A DNA stretch of 64,000 nt from Limnomonas spitsbergensis (GCA_037349105.1 JAYJMM010000104.1:3692001-3756000), one strand, 5' to 3'; shown: positions 19,441 through 30,850, numbered from the stretch's first letter. Program-made: numbers and translations. The notes: generated from the letters alone by a model not told the origin.

Positions 19441-19639
19441 CACCGTGAACAGCGGCCTTTCTTTCACTGCCCGACCCGTACCGCCCGGCTGCTTGCCATT
19501 CAGATATTCGGGGGCCGAGCTCAAGTGGCCAGGGGGCGGGTTTGCGAGGTCAGACTCCGACAATTGGACCACCGTCATGGGCTCTGCCCCCTTGTCAGCT
19601 GACTCAAACTTCTTCGACTCCATCGACTTCTTGGACTTG
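19441..19639 (-). pseudogene. Captured copy of the last exon of the DUF389 gene
   Basis: About 200 bp are nearly identical to 21168-21367, inside the final exon of the DUF389 gene at 21015-27782. On the minus strand the shared frame reads SADKGAEPMTVVQLSESDLA in both. Only a few substitutions separate the copies. There is no acceptor site or upstream exon to match, and flanking sequence is dispersed-repeat type, so this is a duplicated fragment and not a gene. Confidence 0.8.
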
Positions 19640-19739
19640 GCATACTTCACATACCCGCTGGGCCCAGCTGGACGCTGGACGGCGTGTGGCTGGTAGGGAA
19701 TGACGAAGCTCAGTCCCAGATACCACATAGTTTATATCA

Positions 19740-20769
19740 CAGCCAATGCAACAGCTGAAGACCGAAGGTTGAAAAGAGTGCCAGGCGTTATTTCAGGGCA
19801 CGACATAACATCCTAATCATATGTAAACTACGGTAGAGAAAGTTCTCAACAAATCTGACAAGCTAACACATACATGACAAAGCATGTGCAACTTGATTCC
19901 AATATCCTGTACATCACTCGGCTGTGCCAGATTTAGTTGTTGCTCAGTCACACACAACCACATCCCTTCACACACGGAATGCCCACGATCCCGTGGATCA
20001 CGTGGACTCTGACAGACCAAAGCGTTCCTCCCTAAACGCGCATCTTTCCCAGCCCTGGAAATCTCGGTAGGTCAGCATCAGCCTTTGAGGAGGCACGTGT
20101 TGCAATTTGAGAAATGATATTAAGAAATTGACTGGAAAATACTGCACCACAGGCTTCAAGCTGCCTGCCCATACAACACCAAGGTAGACACTGAAACTAT
20201 GTCAAGTGGCAAGCTGGGCATCTGGTGGACAGATCCGCCTCACCTAGGGCCCTTAACCACCACAATAACTCCCGATATCGCAAGCCACACATCCTAACGT
20301 GTACCTCTATAGAATCAAGAGTTTTTAACGGAGTTTCTGAGCAAATATTGCATTTATGCCAAATTCAAATTCTGAGGGACAAGACACGTGGATACGTGGC
20401 AAACCAAAAGAGGGTTTTCCAGCCGTCGTGGGTATATGTCCTGCCTGGTGCCTACCCAGACCAAACCTGCAGTTGTTCTTCAACACCAGCTCATGGTAAA
20501 TATCACTGGGCACCACTCAGCCACTGATGTACGCTATCCATATGGTATCAGCTCCAGCCAGCCTCTGCTTCACGACCCGAAAAGGACGGCCAGCAGCCGT
20601 AATTGTCAGGACACACTAACAGTACGCTCGTTAACATCTCCTACCCCGTCCCTCTTTCGTAGCATGGAGCGGGAGGGGACCTTTGCTCCCTGCCACGCGG
20701 ACGCCTCAGGGGTAGAGACAGTTTGAAGTGTCACTGCTTCGCCTCCTCGGCGAGATGAGGCTCCACACA
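19740..20769. other. Intergenic stretch, nothing recognised
   Basis: Only short random frames are present on either strand. I see no repeat family, RNA gene or exon with convincing splice sites between the captured exon fragment and the heptapeptide-sized repeat that follows. Confidence 0.4.
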
Positions 20770-21036
20770 TGACTGAAGCTGCTTCATACATTGCTGGAGT
20801 TGCTCGACACATTATTGGATCTGCTTCACACATTCCTGGAGCTGCTCCACACATCACAGGAGCTGCTTCATGCATTATTGAGGCTGCTCCACACTTTGCT
20901 CAAGCTGCTCCACACATTCCTGGAGCTGCCCCACTGATTACAGGAGCTGTTTCGCACATTATTGGATCTACTTCACACAAAGCTGGATCTGCTCCACACA
21001 TTACTGGAGCTGCTTCACACATTACTCGAGCTGCTC
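20770..21036. repeat. 21-bp tandem repeat, about 13 copies, overlapping the DUF389 stop codon
   Basis: The unit is 21 bp, typified by GCTGCTTCACACATTACTGG plus one base. Since 21 is a multiple of three, all copies stay in frame; the plus strand reads as repeats of the type AAPHITG. On the minus strand the array starts within the last codons of the DUF389 gene and covers its 3' untranslated part. I do not regard the 132-codon plus-strand frame over it as a gene. Confidence 0.8.
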
Positions 21037-24000
21037 TCCGGAATCGTCGAGTTCCCCGATCTCTGACTGCTCATCTGACTGCTGGACTTCCGCCCGGCGG
21101 ACCTGTCCCGGTGCTTCTTCACCGCGTTGCGCGCCTTCTCAATCGCGTTGATCCGGTTCCACAGTGACACCGTGGACAGCGGCCTTTCTTTCACTGCCCG
21201 ACCCGTGCCGCCCGGCTGCTTGCCATTCAGATATTCGGGGGCCGAGCTCGAGTGGCCAGGGGGCGGGTTTGCGAGGTCCGACTCCGACAATTGGACCACC
21301 GTCATGGGCTCTGCCCCCTTGTCAGCTGACTCAGACTTCTTCGACTCCATCGACTTCGTGGGCTTGGCCTCCTTGGCCTCTTTGGACTGAGCCGACGCAT
21401 CGTCCTCGCTTTCGCCATTGCATTTCTCCTGAAGAAGAAGGTTCGCGTGAACGCAAAGTAAGACCAACCAGGTGGAGCTGCGGGGCAACAACTACACAGC
21501 TGCCTAGTTTAGGGTTCAGGGTGAAGGGTCAAATTAAGCACCTTAGTCCAAACCCTGAACCCTAAAGATTGCCATCTGGAGCAAAATATTGAGCCATATG
21601 CCAATATCTACACAGCTACCTAGTTCAGGGTTCAGGGTAAAGTTACTTGAGTCAAAACCCTTAATAATCATGCAAGCAGCTAGCGGGAGCCATATACTAA
21701 CAGCTACACAGCTGCCCCCATCCAGCTGATCCTAGTCATCAAGTACCTGCTGGTCCTAGGCATAAAGGAGCTGCTGATCCTAGTCATCAAGGCAGGCCCA
21801 TTTCATGTCATTTCCACTCCCCAGACCTAGTGGAAACCCATTCCAACACCTGTGAATTATATAGGCCTGCACTCACATAGCGGACAGACGGGAGGCACTT
21901 GTAGGTGCTCAGCTGTTTGCGCACCGGGCGCACTCCCTGCAGGATTACAAGCAACGAGTCATATGTCAGGACATGCCCCATGGCCCCAATGTCAAGAATT
22001 TTGAGCTTGTTCAGGGCTCCCCCAGCAAGCATTCCCCATGTGAGAGTATCCCATGCGAGGGTTCCCCATGTGAGAGTATCCCATGTGAGGGTTTCCCTCA
22101 GTTCAGGGTTTCCCATGCGCGGGTTCCCCAAAAGAGGGTTCCTTGCAGTTCAGGCTCTCCCATGCAAGAATTCCCCATGCGAGGCTTTCCCACGCGAGGC
22201 CTTCCCATAGTTCGGGTTTCCCTTCGTGAGGGTTTCCCACTGTTCAGAGTTTCCCATAGTCAGGGTTCCCATGTGTGGGAAATACAATCAACGGCAGCAG
22301 GACGAAGATTGCTCCATATCTACGACCAGCTGACATGAGGCAGATGATGGGGCCTCCTGGCCGCGATCCAGGTAAGGGTGCACTGTGCAGGTTAAGCGAA
22401 CACAAAAGGATCACCCAGGGTCCAGGCTAAGCCAACCCACCGCACAAACAATATATAAGGTTAGCAAGCCCTATAACACGAACTAGGTCAAGGGCTAGCC
22501 AGCCCTACTGCACGACCTGGGTCCAGGGTTAGCACTCAGCAAGCCCTGTAACACGACTGAGGTCAAGGGTTCCTGTAACGATCCTATAACAACCTGTGAC
22601 AGGACGTTCGCTACATCCAGATCCTTTGGTCTAACTGGTAAGATTGCTTCTGTTAGTCAGCCCTATGGCACGACCGTCAACAGAACCAGTTTAATCACTG
22701 AAGGATGCAGATTGCAGTCTGTTGTACCTTGACCGCACAGCACAGTAGGTCGATAAGGTAGATACAAGCCAAGCCCTTTTGCCCTGAACCCTACCATCCT
22801 CGCAGAGCACGGCAGACCGATGCCGTAAATGCACACTATACGGTACCCTAAAACCCTCAACCCTACCTTAATCGCAAAGCACAGCAGGCCGATGAGGTAG
22901 ATACAAGCTAAGCCCTTAAGCCCTGAACCCTACCATCCTCGCAAAGCACGGAAGACCGATGACGTAAATGCAGACTACTGGTATACGGTTACCCTAAAAG
23001 CCTCAACCCTACCTTCATCGCAAAGCACAGCAGGCCGATGAGGTAGATGCAGACGACGTTAATGAAGTACAGCGCAATGCTGATCCCCGCAATGGTGTAG
23101 AACTTGTTGACGTCCATGCCCATGCGCCCGGCCCCCGCAAACGCGAAGCCCAGGCTGATGCCTGTGTTCACGACGGGCGGCAGGATCGAGGCAGAGATGG
23201 CGACGCCCACAATCGCATTGTTCCCGCCCAGCGTCGTGCTCAGCGCAACAATGGCTCCGGAGGGGACCGCAAACAGCGCGCCCGTGACCAGCGAGGCGGG
23301 CTGGCCGCGGCTGTTCATCTCCATCGTCGGCCACTCGTAAAGCGTCGCGACGTCGGTCCATCCAGCGACGACGAGCCCTGGGAAAGGCAGAGGGCGGCTG
23401 CAGCTGAGTGGGGTGAGGCCAGCAGGAGGTAGCGGGCTTGCAGAGTTGAGGGGCTCGGTTTGCCGATTAAGGGGGGACGCATGGACATACCGGTAGGGAG
23501 ACGCGATTAAGCAAGGGTTTAGGGTTTAGGTTATTCCCTCAACCCTCAACCGATCAGGGGCATGCGCCGTGCGCGTGGGCATACCGGCGGGAGACGCGAT
23601 TAAGCAGGGGATTTAGAGTTAGGTTACTCCCTCAACCCTCAACCCTAAACTGATCAGGGGGGTGCGCATGGGCATACCGGCGGGGAGATGCGATTAAGCA
23701 TGCGGGGCCATGCCTGTTCATATCTGACTGCGCTGCTGCTCAAGCTTTTGAGGGCAAACGCTTCTTAGCTTCCTGTGACGAGGTTGGTGAATGAAATCTC
23801 CTGTTGCTGGAACACCGCAACTTGAAACCCGAAGATGCATAGCATGGACGACGCCTTCGATGGCCACCAAATCAAAACCTGTGATACTTTTCTTTGCCGG
23901 TTTCCTTGTTTCATTTCTTTTATACCGTGTTTCTTGTAAGGTGATGCAGACCCTAGACTGCAACTTACGTTTCACGCTTAAGTTTCGCGTGGCCCTGTGC

Positions 24001-27000
24001 GCATGGCCAGCTGCGACATCTTGTCCCCAACACGCACGCATGTTGCAGACGTTGCTACCGAGGGGCAGATGTCCCCAAAGGAGCAAAGCTAGTGGTCGCA
24101 GGGGCGCCGGGAGGGGCAGGGCATCAGCGGTCAACGTAGCCCTCGCCCGAGAAAGCCACGAATGACCAGAACAAAACAAACAATTGCGCCGTGGGGAAGA
24201 GCCGCGGCGTAACCTCCTCGAAAAAATCCAAAGACACCTGCCATAAATGCTGTACAACATCCTACAAATATAACTAAATCTGAACCTGCCATAAATGGAC
24301 CTACCGGTAATCACACCATAAAATAAAATAAATGCGTATTCTGTGAATTTAAGTCGCCCATGCAGGCGCGGGCTTGTAATGACAGGACAAAGAGACCCGA
24401 TGCACCAATTTAATTCTTGGTGTGACACACTTAATAGAATCATCGGGATTGCCCCAAGAGGTCAATATTGGTACCAGATGGTAGAGGTGCTTAAGAGAAT
24501 CAACGGGACCCGTCTTGAAAGTTTAAAGACGGGTCCCGTTGATTCTCTAAAGCGTGGCCCATACCGTCTGGGACCCTGATTGACCTCTTGGGGGTTACGC
24601 CGCGGCTCTGCTGCTCCGCCGTAGGTGGAGGGCCAAGGGGACGCAATAGCCAAGTGGCTTGTAGAAGAGTAGCTCAAGCTGATTTTTTTTTGTGATATTT
24701 AGTGCACAATACTTAACAATTTTCCATAGGAAGCAGAGGGCCTCCAAGGCCCCAGAACCATGGTAGCACAATCCAGCTGAACAAGTGCCATGTCATGCTA
24801 CCTAGGTAGCACATCCGACTAGTCCTGTGCCGTATCTTGCTACCATGCTGAGCAGAATGCACACTGAGCACAAAACACCTGTGGTGAGACCTACGACATG
24901 ACGCGTGTCAAAGCCCATGATACACGTCTCCAGACATTCTAGGACTTTTCTGCTGCTATAACTAAATCACCTACTTCCAAGGCAGCTGGACTTAATCACA
25001 CCCACGATGAACCCCACAACCCACCTGTAGCAAGGCCCAAGAAACACCGTCTGTAGACATTTTAGGACTTTAACGCAGCTTTTATTCAATCCACCTTGTG
25101 TCCAAGGCAGCTGGACTTCATCACACCCGTGACGCAGCCCCACCTGTAATGAGGCCCATGATGAGGCATGTGAGGAAGCCCCCCTCTACCCACCTGTAAT
25201 GAGGCCCATGATGAGGCATGTGAGGAAGCCCCCCTCTACCCACCTGTAATGACGCCACCGATGAGGCATGTGAGGAAGCCCCCCTCTACCCACCTGTAAT
25301 GACGCCCACAATGAGGCATATGAGGAAGCCTTCTCTACCCACCTGTAATGACGCCAACGATGAGGCATGTGAGGAAGCCCCCCTCTACCCACCTGTAATG
25401 ACGCCCACGATGAGGCATGTGAGGAAGCCTTCTCTACCCACCTGTAATGACGCCGACGATGAGGCATGTGAGGAAGGCCCCCTCTACCCACCTGTAATGA
25501 CGCCCCCGATGAGGCATGTGAGGAAGCCCCCCTCTACCCACCTGTAATGACGCCCACGATGAGGCATGTGAGGAAGCCTTCTCTACCCACCTGTAATGAC
25601 GCCGACGATGAGGCATGTGAGGAAGGCCCCCTCTACCCACCTGTAATGACACCCCCGATGAGGCATGTGAGGAAGCTCCCCTCTACCCACCTGTAATGAC
25701 GCCCACGATGAGGCATGTGAGGAAGCCGACGATCTCACTGGCGATGCCCCGCTTGATGAGTTCCCAGTCGTGGATCATGGTGCCAAAGGTGAATCCCAGG
25801 ATGGGGCCCATGAGTGGGGACACCAGCATGCTCGCCACTGCAGCACCGACGGAAAGGAGGGGGCGGGGGGGGAGAGTCGATTTGGCACATGTCCATTTAT
25901 GCAGCGTGGGGGGGGGGAGGTGTCAATTTGGCAAGTGCCTTCGTTCCAATTTGTAGTTCCATGTTCAAGCAGCTCGCTCGGCAGAGGATGGGGCCCATTT
26001 CAGCGGGGACACCAGCATGCTCGCAACTGCAGCACGCGGCGGAAAGGAGCGGGCGGGGGGGGAGAGTCAATTTGACACGTGCCTTTGTTCCCACTTATGC
26101 AGCCGGGGGGAGGGGAAGGGGCAATTTGGCACGTGCCTTTGTTCCAATTTGTAGCTCCATGCTGCACCAAGCCCTGCCGGCCTTAGGCCGGGTTGTTTCT
26201 GAAGTGTGTAGCTGAAGCATCCTAAAATAAACAGACTGACGGGCAGACGCACCGATCATGACAGTGTTGTTGGTGGCCAGACCGACCGCCGCGATCCACG
26301 ATGCCAGCGTCACCATGAGGCAGAAGTCGAATGACGCGTTGCAATTTTCCCACACGCCCTGGTACATCTCCTCGATCGCAAGCCTGCCTCGAGTGGCCCA
26401 TGTTTCCTGTCCGGATGCAGGGGTCATCATAGCTCATCAGCACTAGGAGCGTGGCTTGATCAAACAAAACCATGCACATTTATACCCATTGCAAAAACAC
26501 TTTTTGCACAGAGAAATGTATCAAGCCAGGTCATGCCATGCCATGCCAGATCATCACGCCACGTCATGTCATATCAAGTCATGCCATGTCATGAAAAGCC
26601 GGGTCAGGGTAGGTCAGGACAGGTCGTGCCAGGTAAAGCCAGGTCAGGTCAGGCCATGGCAGGTGATATCTTGTCATGCCAGGTGAAGACGTCTCCTGTG
26701 CGCAGACCAGATACCAGTATGAAGCTTATCCAGCCTCACAATTACTTGACAATTTGACATACAGCCACACAATTACTGGGCCCAGCAAAAGTTTATCAGG
26801 CAGGCAGGCAGGCAGGGGGTGACTCACCGACTGCACGAGAAAGGACAGGTGGCGGTCACGCAATTTGGGCAACGGCTTGATGAGCATCACTGGCAGCATG
26901 GCGACCTTCCCATACGCCGCACCGCAGCCGATCTTGTCAAGCTCATGCAGCACGACGCCCGATTCCTGCGAGGGTTTCATGCAACGATTTGGCTCAGAGA

Positions 27001-27782
27001 TGAGCAGATGACCCATCTGTACCATGCGGACACCGCTCATGCAGCACAACGCCCGATTCCTGCGAGGGTTCCATGCAACGATTTGGCTCAGAGATGAGCA
27101 GATAACCCATCTGTACCATGCGGACACCGCTCATGCAGCACAACGCCCGATTCCTGCGAGGGATCCATGCAACGATTTGGCTCAGAGATGAGCAGATGAC
27201 CCATCTGTACCATGCTGACACCGCTCATGCAGCACCACGCCTGATTCCTGCGAAGCTTCCATGCAACGATTTTTCTCAGAGATGACCCATCAGTACCATG
27301 CGGACACTGCTTACGGTACGCGTTGCATGACTTGCATGGTAGTCTGAAGTGAAGATCTTTGGTTCCGGTCCCTGCAGGCGCAGCGGGTCCTATTGGGTGC
27401 CCCCAGAGGGCATCCTAGTTACGCAGGATTAGAAGACGAGTCCTAGAATAGTTTCTTACAGGACAGCTGTAATGGACATGGCAACCAGGTTGGTGCCAGG
27501 CGCATGGTACTGCGCCGCTCCAGAATGCATCGATGCATGCTTGAATAAACCGTTGCTCATGCGCCTGGATCTTTCAGGCAGCCCAACGTCAGGTCACGCA
27601 GCCTCTGCTGTTCTGATATGTTTGCCGCTCACCATCGGACGGACGTATGCGTAGATGGTAGACACGATGCCGTCGCTCTGCCGTGTCACGTTTGGGAGCT
27701 GACACGGGCCATCTGGATCCTCCAGACAGTCGAGCACGTACTGCTCCATATCGACAGGCACTTGGACGACAAGCTGACGCAT
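21015..27782 (-). CDS. DUF389-family membrane protein, seven exons, 475 aa
   Basis: Exons in order: 27782-27633, 26965-26828, 26406-26253, 25837-25691, 23377-23013, 21936-21877, 21428-21015. All introns are GT-AG and the phases join without a break: 1428 bp including TGA. The start reads MRQLVVQVPV, as in prokaryotic DUF389 proteins. Exon 2 holds the soluble N-terminal part (LDKIGCGAAYG). Exon 3 has the first membrane segment. Exon 4 has ASMLVSPLMGPILGF and exon 5 has VGVAISASILPPVVNTG; both are signature blocks of the family. Several transmembrane helices are thus present. The last exon is a 137-residue hydrophilic Ser/Lys-rich tail, probably cytosolic, that is not part of the family core. 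The function of DUF389 proteins is not established. Introns 1, 3 and 4 and the intron after exon 5 carry duplicated splice junctions. Confidence 0.85.
22023..22277. repeat. 15-bp tandem repeat in the intron between exons 5 and 6 of the DUF389 gene
   Basis: A unit like TTCCCCATGCGAGGG recurs about seventeen times with substitutions and small indels. It lies in the intron between the exons ending at 23013 and starting at 21936. Confidence 0.75.
22725..23045 (-). repeat. Tandem copies of the DUF389 exon 5 donor junction
   Basis: Sequence resembling the end of exon 5 plus its donor recurs at about 22725, 22790, 22865 and 22931, with the true junction at 23013/23012. The copy at 22865 is nearly perfect over the coding part. 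Spacing is roughly 65-80 bp, with interposed CCCTAAA-like sequence. Confidence 0.75.
23463..23700. repeat. About 115-bp tandem repeat with telomere-like sequence in the DUF389 intron 4
   Basis: Segments with GATTAAGCA, a TTTAGGG-like stretch, CCCTCAACCC and GGGCATACCGGCGGG recur two to three times. No exon edge is included, unlike the other arrays in this gene. Confidence 0.6.
24198..24609. mobile_element. MITE-like element with 17-bp terminal inverted repeats and an inner hairpin
   Basis: AGAGCCGCGGCGTAACC at 24198-24214 is perfectly inverted at 24593-24609. Inside, 24452-24466 (CCCCAAGAGGTCAAT) is inverted at 24579-24593. A perfect 23-bp stem at 24494-24516 pairs with 24526-24548 around a 9-base loop. 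No coding frame is evident. It lies within intron 4 of the DUF389 gene. A target-site duplication is not obvious. Confidence 0.65.
25141..25740 (-). repeat. Twelve tandem copies of the DUF389 exon 4 end with its splice donor, period 49-50 bp
   Basis: Counting CACCTGTAAT on the plus strand, copies start at 25141, 25191, 25241, 25291, 25340, 25390, 25439, 25489, 25539, 25588, 25638 and 25688. The last is the true junction (exon 25691-25837). On the gene strand most copies keep the last coding bases GTCATTACAG followed by GTGGGT. Eleven extra donor-like sites therefore lie downstream of the real one in the intron. Confidence 0.9.
25987..26064 (-). repeat. Copy of the DUF389 exon 4 acceptor junction within intron 3
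   Basis: This 78-bp segment repeats 25800-25876, which holds the start of exon 4, its acceptor and the intron G-run, with few differences. The coding match includes the ACACCAGCATGCTCGC segment. Exon 4 thus has duplicated sequence on both of its sides. Confidence 0.75.
26522..26700. repeat. Decayed pentanucleotide repeat (CATGC/CAGGT type)
   Basis: Short words such as CATGC, CATGT and later CAGGT recur every five bases or multiples of five with many changes. It lies in intron 2 of the DUF389 gene and contains no exon sequence. Confidence 0.6.
26938..27315 (-). repeat. Four tandem copies of the DUF389 exon 2 acceptor junction, period 94 bp
   Basis: CCTGCG, which on the gene strand marks the acceptor CGCAG|G, occurs at 26965 (true), 27059, 27153 and 27247, exactly 94 bp apart. 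Each copy contains the start of exon 2 and about 70 bp of upstream intron. Confidence 0.88.
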
Positions 27783-28375
27783 AGTTGCAGTTGCTGTGCC
27801 AACGGTGCAAGTTAGGCTTCAACGCTGGATAGCCGGGTCAGGGGGCAGCGAGCTCCGAGAAACAAATATGAAGAGTAAACAGCCCTCGATGTGTCGGTAA
27901 GTTGCAAAAGTTGCTAGGCTGGTTGCTAGGTTTGACACCCGAACAGGCACTGACTGAGTGGACTATTCAGCCCGAATCCCTCTGGCCGCGCCTTAGAGTA
28001 AAATTTCAATTAGTATGGAAGACGTGAATGTGTAGCCCCTGACTTCTAAGGTGAAAGGCGCAGAAAGAAACTTGTGTTTGAGAAACGCTTGCGAAAGACC
28101 TAGGAAGGCGTAATATTGGATGGCCGCAATACCCGCAAATTCTGCGAGCACGCCTTATTATTTTAAGACCTGGCAAATCCGGTTACCGAAAATTCCACGT
28201 TGCTTTCAAAATCGACTGGTTCGGGGCTTCGGGGGCATTGCAAGCCATCAGCAGCAGATTCTCTTACTGACAGTAGGTGAGGAACCAGGGTGGTGCCTAG
28301 AAGTCAATCATATGCGTACAGTTTTGTATAACAACGGCTTGTATTTACTTGCCCCCCATAGGACAGAATCATGAT
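27783..28375. other. Region upstream of the DUF389 gene, no gene recognised
   Basis: This is the space between the DUF389 start codon (minus strand) and the LINE fragment (plus strand). It should hold the DUF389 promoter and 5' untranslated region. I see no clear TATA box or repeat, and no supported coding frame. Confidence 0.3.
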
Positions 28376-30413
28376 GCCGGGGAGTATGAGCAGCGTCTAG
28401 AGGAGTTGCAGCAAGAGACGGAGCAGTTCAGCTTGCGAGGCTCTTGCATTTGGGCGGGCGACTTCAATGCGGACGTGTGGCATGGCAGTGAGCTCCCGAA
28501 CGGCGGAGCGGACCTTGCATGGGCAATCCAACAAGCACCTGAGATGCACACGCACCGGGCGCTCCGCGGTGAGCCGCCCAGAATGCTTAGACCGCAGGCT
28601 CGGATGCTGCTCAACGCAGCGGCGGCCTCCAGGATGCTGCTGCTCACGGGCCGCAAGGGTGACCACGGGGATGCATCTTTCCTTGCAGGTACTGGCCGGT
28701 CCCGCGTTGACCACATTGCGGTGCCATGTAGCACGTGGAGGCATGTGGAGGTGAGCGGGGTGCTCTCCACCTAACCGGACCTCTCGGATCATCGTCCGGT
28801 TGCGGCGACCTTTCAGCCTCCGGTATGTAGCGGCATCGACGTGGGGGGAGGTCAGCCTGATGCTGGCCAGCCAGCAGGAAGCTGTCGAACCATCCTGACC
28901 TGGAGAGCTGATAAGGCACACATTTACAGCGCCGCGCTAGCCCGCGATGAGCAGGGCCTACAGCATTTCAGCCTGGCCATTGCGGGAGGTGACGAGGCTG
29001 CCGCAGCGGCGCTCACTGCTGTAATTTAGTCTGCGGCCGAAGCTGCTGGCATGATGCGCAGTCGCGCACTCTGCGGCCCCATGCCCAGCGTGGGCAGCAT
29101 CAGCGCCCCCCCCGGTGGGATGCGGAGGTTCAGAGCGCCTATGCTGCGCTGCGAGCGAAGTCGCTTTGCATTGCCCCGGGCCCAGAGCGCAAGGCAGCCA
29201 GGCAGCGCTACAAGTCCACAACACGACGACGTCGCCGCTACTACACGCGCCATATGGCAGCGGCTATAGCTGACAGGCTGCAGCGTAGCGAGTGCAACGT
29301 CTACCGGGAGCAGCTGCAAGAGAGGCGGCAGACCTGCCCCACCACGGCTGTCTCCTCCCTGAAGTGGGAGGCACACCTGCGACAACAATTCACCGCCACT
29401 GTGCCCCCCTCTCCTGCGGCGCCACAGGCAAACTTGCCCCCTACCACCGCTCAGCCGGAGGACCTAGGCGTGTCAGCTGAGCAGCTTGCCTCTTGCTTTG
29501 CAAAGGCTTTCTCCCGCATGCGCGTACACACCGCGGCGGGCCTAGACGGTCTTGCGGCACCCTTTATCAAGTTGGCTGTGGTAGAGGACGATTCAGAGGG
29601 GGGTCAACGGCACGTTCTGAGGGATCTGCTGCAAGACTGGTTGACTGCGATGGCGGTGCGGGGGGGAATGCCTAGTGCCTGGCAGCCAGTCAGGACTCAG
29701 CCTGTTAACAAGAAGGGCGACCCCCTTGATCCCGGTAATTACCGGCCGATCGCCATCACTAGCGTGCTTTACCGGCTGTATGCCAGCATGCTCACTGCCA
29801 TTACTGATGAGTGGGCGCGATTGCACGGCCACGTCCCTCCTGAGCAGTTTGGTTTTCAACAGCGCCGTAGCACGCTGCAGGCTGCTTTCCTCCTCAGGCA
29901 TGCAGTCCATGCTCAGCGGACAGCTGCAGGCCGTGGCAAGCTGCATGTGGCCTTTGAGGACTTCACAAAGGCCTATGACAGCGTGCCCCAGGAGCAGCTG
30001 TGGCGGCATTTATGCGAGCATCTTCACATGCCTGCATGCCTGCTACGCGCGGTGCAAGCGCTTTATGCCGGTGCAGTTTACACGCTCACTAACGGCCACA
30101 GGCGCACTGGTTTTGTGCCTTGCACCAGAGGCATCAAGCAGGGCTGCCCCCTGAGCCCTCTACTCTTCAGCCTTTACCTCAAGGCCATGCTTGCAGCCAA
30201 GTGCCCGGCAGAGGGCATTGAGATGCAGGCGGGACGACAGCTACGCTGCCTGCTGTATGCGGACAACCTCTCCTTGCTAGCCCGCACCCCAGCAGGGCTG
30301 CAACGCATGCTTGATGCCTTGCATGAATATGCGGCAAATAAACAGCTTCAGGTCAATGTCAGTAAGACAGAGGTCATGGAGTTTGGCATCCGCTTAGCAG
30401 GGGTTTAGCTAGG
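28376..30413 (+). pseudogene. Decayed non-LTR (LINE) ORF2: endonuclease plus reverse transcriptase
   Basis: The first part (28376-28774) has the apurinic-type endonuclease motifs WAGDFNADV and RSRVDHIAVP. A TAA at 28772-28774 falls just before SDHRPV, and another stop is at 29027-29029. A run of eight C around 29106-29113 marks a frameshift into the RT frame (29254-30408). The RT has KKGDPLDPGNYRPIAI, the DFTKAYDSVP block and GIKQGCPLSPLLFSLYL. Its catalytic motif reads YADN where YADD is expected, which should abolish activity. The frame stops at 30408, and the thumb and C-terminal knuckle are missing. The 3' tail follows at once, so an internal deletion is likely. It is a dead copy, probably of the same family as the fragment at 18675. 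Confidence 0.88.
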
Positions 30414-30850
30414 CTGAGCAGGGGTGGGATGCACTTGCTTTTGTGGACTGTGCCGTGGGCATTGTTGAGGGTTAGTCTCTAGGGATTCTGAGGTGCCGGT
30501 GTCATTTGCCTTTCCGGCCTTCTCTTTTGATCCTTTTTGTTGTTGTTGTTGTTTTTTGCCCCCTTTTCAGTTTCTTCTATTCTCCCTTCTGATCAGTGGG
30601 GCGCCCTGGCGGCCAAGCAGGGGTGGGATACGCTTGCTTTTGTGGAATTTTTGTTGAGAGGCTTTGTTCAGGGCTACTCTCTAGTGGAACTCAGGTGTCA
30701 GACTTGGCCTTCTTTGCCTTCCCGGCCTCTCCTTTGGTTCCTTTTCACCCTCTTTCCTTTAGTTTCTTCTTTTCTCCCTTCCGAACAGCTGGGCGCCCAC
30801 GCGGCCGAGCATTGAGCGGGCCCAGAGGTGTACTGTTTTTGACTTTTATA
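30414..30850 (+). repeat. LINE 3' tail, tandemly duplicated (copies 2 and 3)
   Basis: Two consecutive segments of about 200 bp each start near GCAGGGGTGGGAT. They continue through TTGCTTTTGTGG and a pyrimidine-rich stretch, and end in a GGCGCCC block (near 30600 and 30793). The second also has GGCCCAGAGGTGT and TCATTGAC. Residues coded at the start of each segment match the end of the LINE protein. Confidence 0.65.

Noticed and set aside
20769..21167. 132-codon plus-strand protein with seven-residue repeats
   Set aside because: It arises because the repeat unit is 21 bp. It overlaps the real last exon of the DUF389 gene on the other strand.
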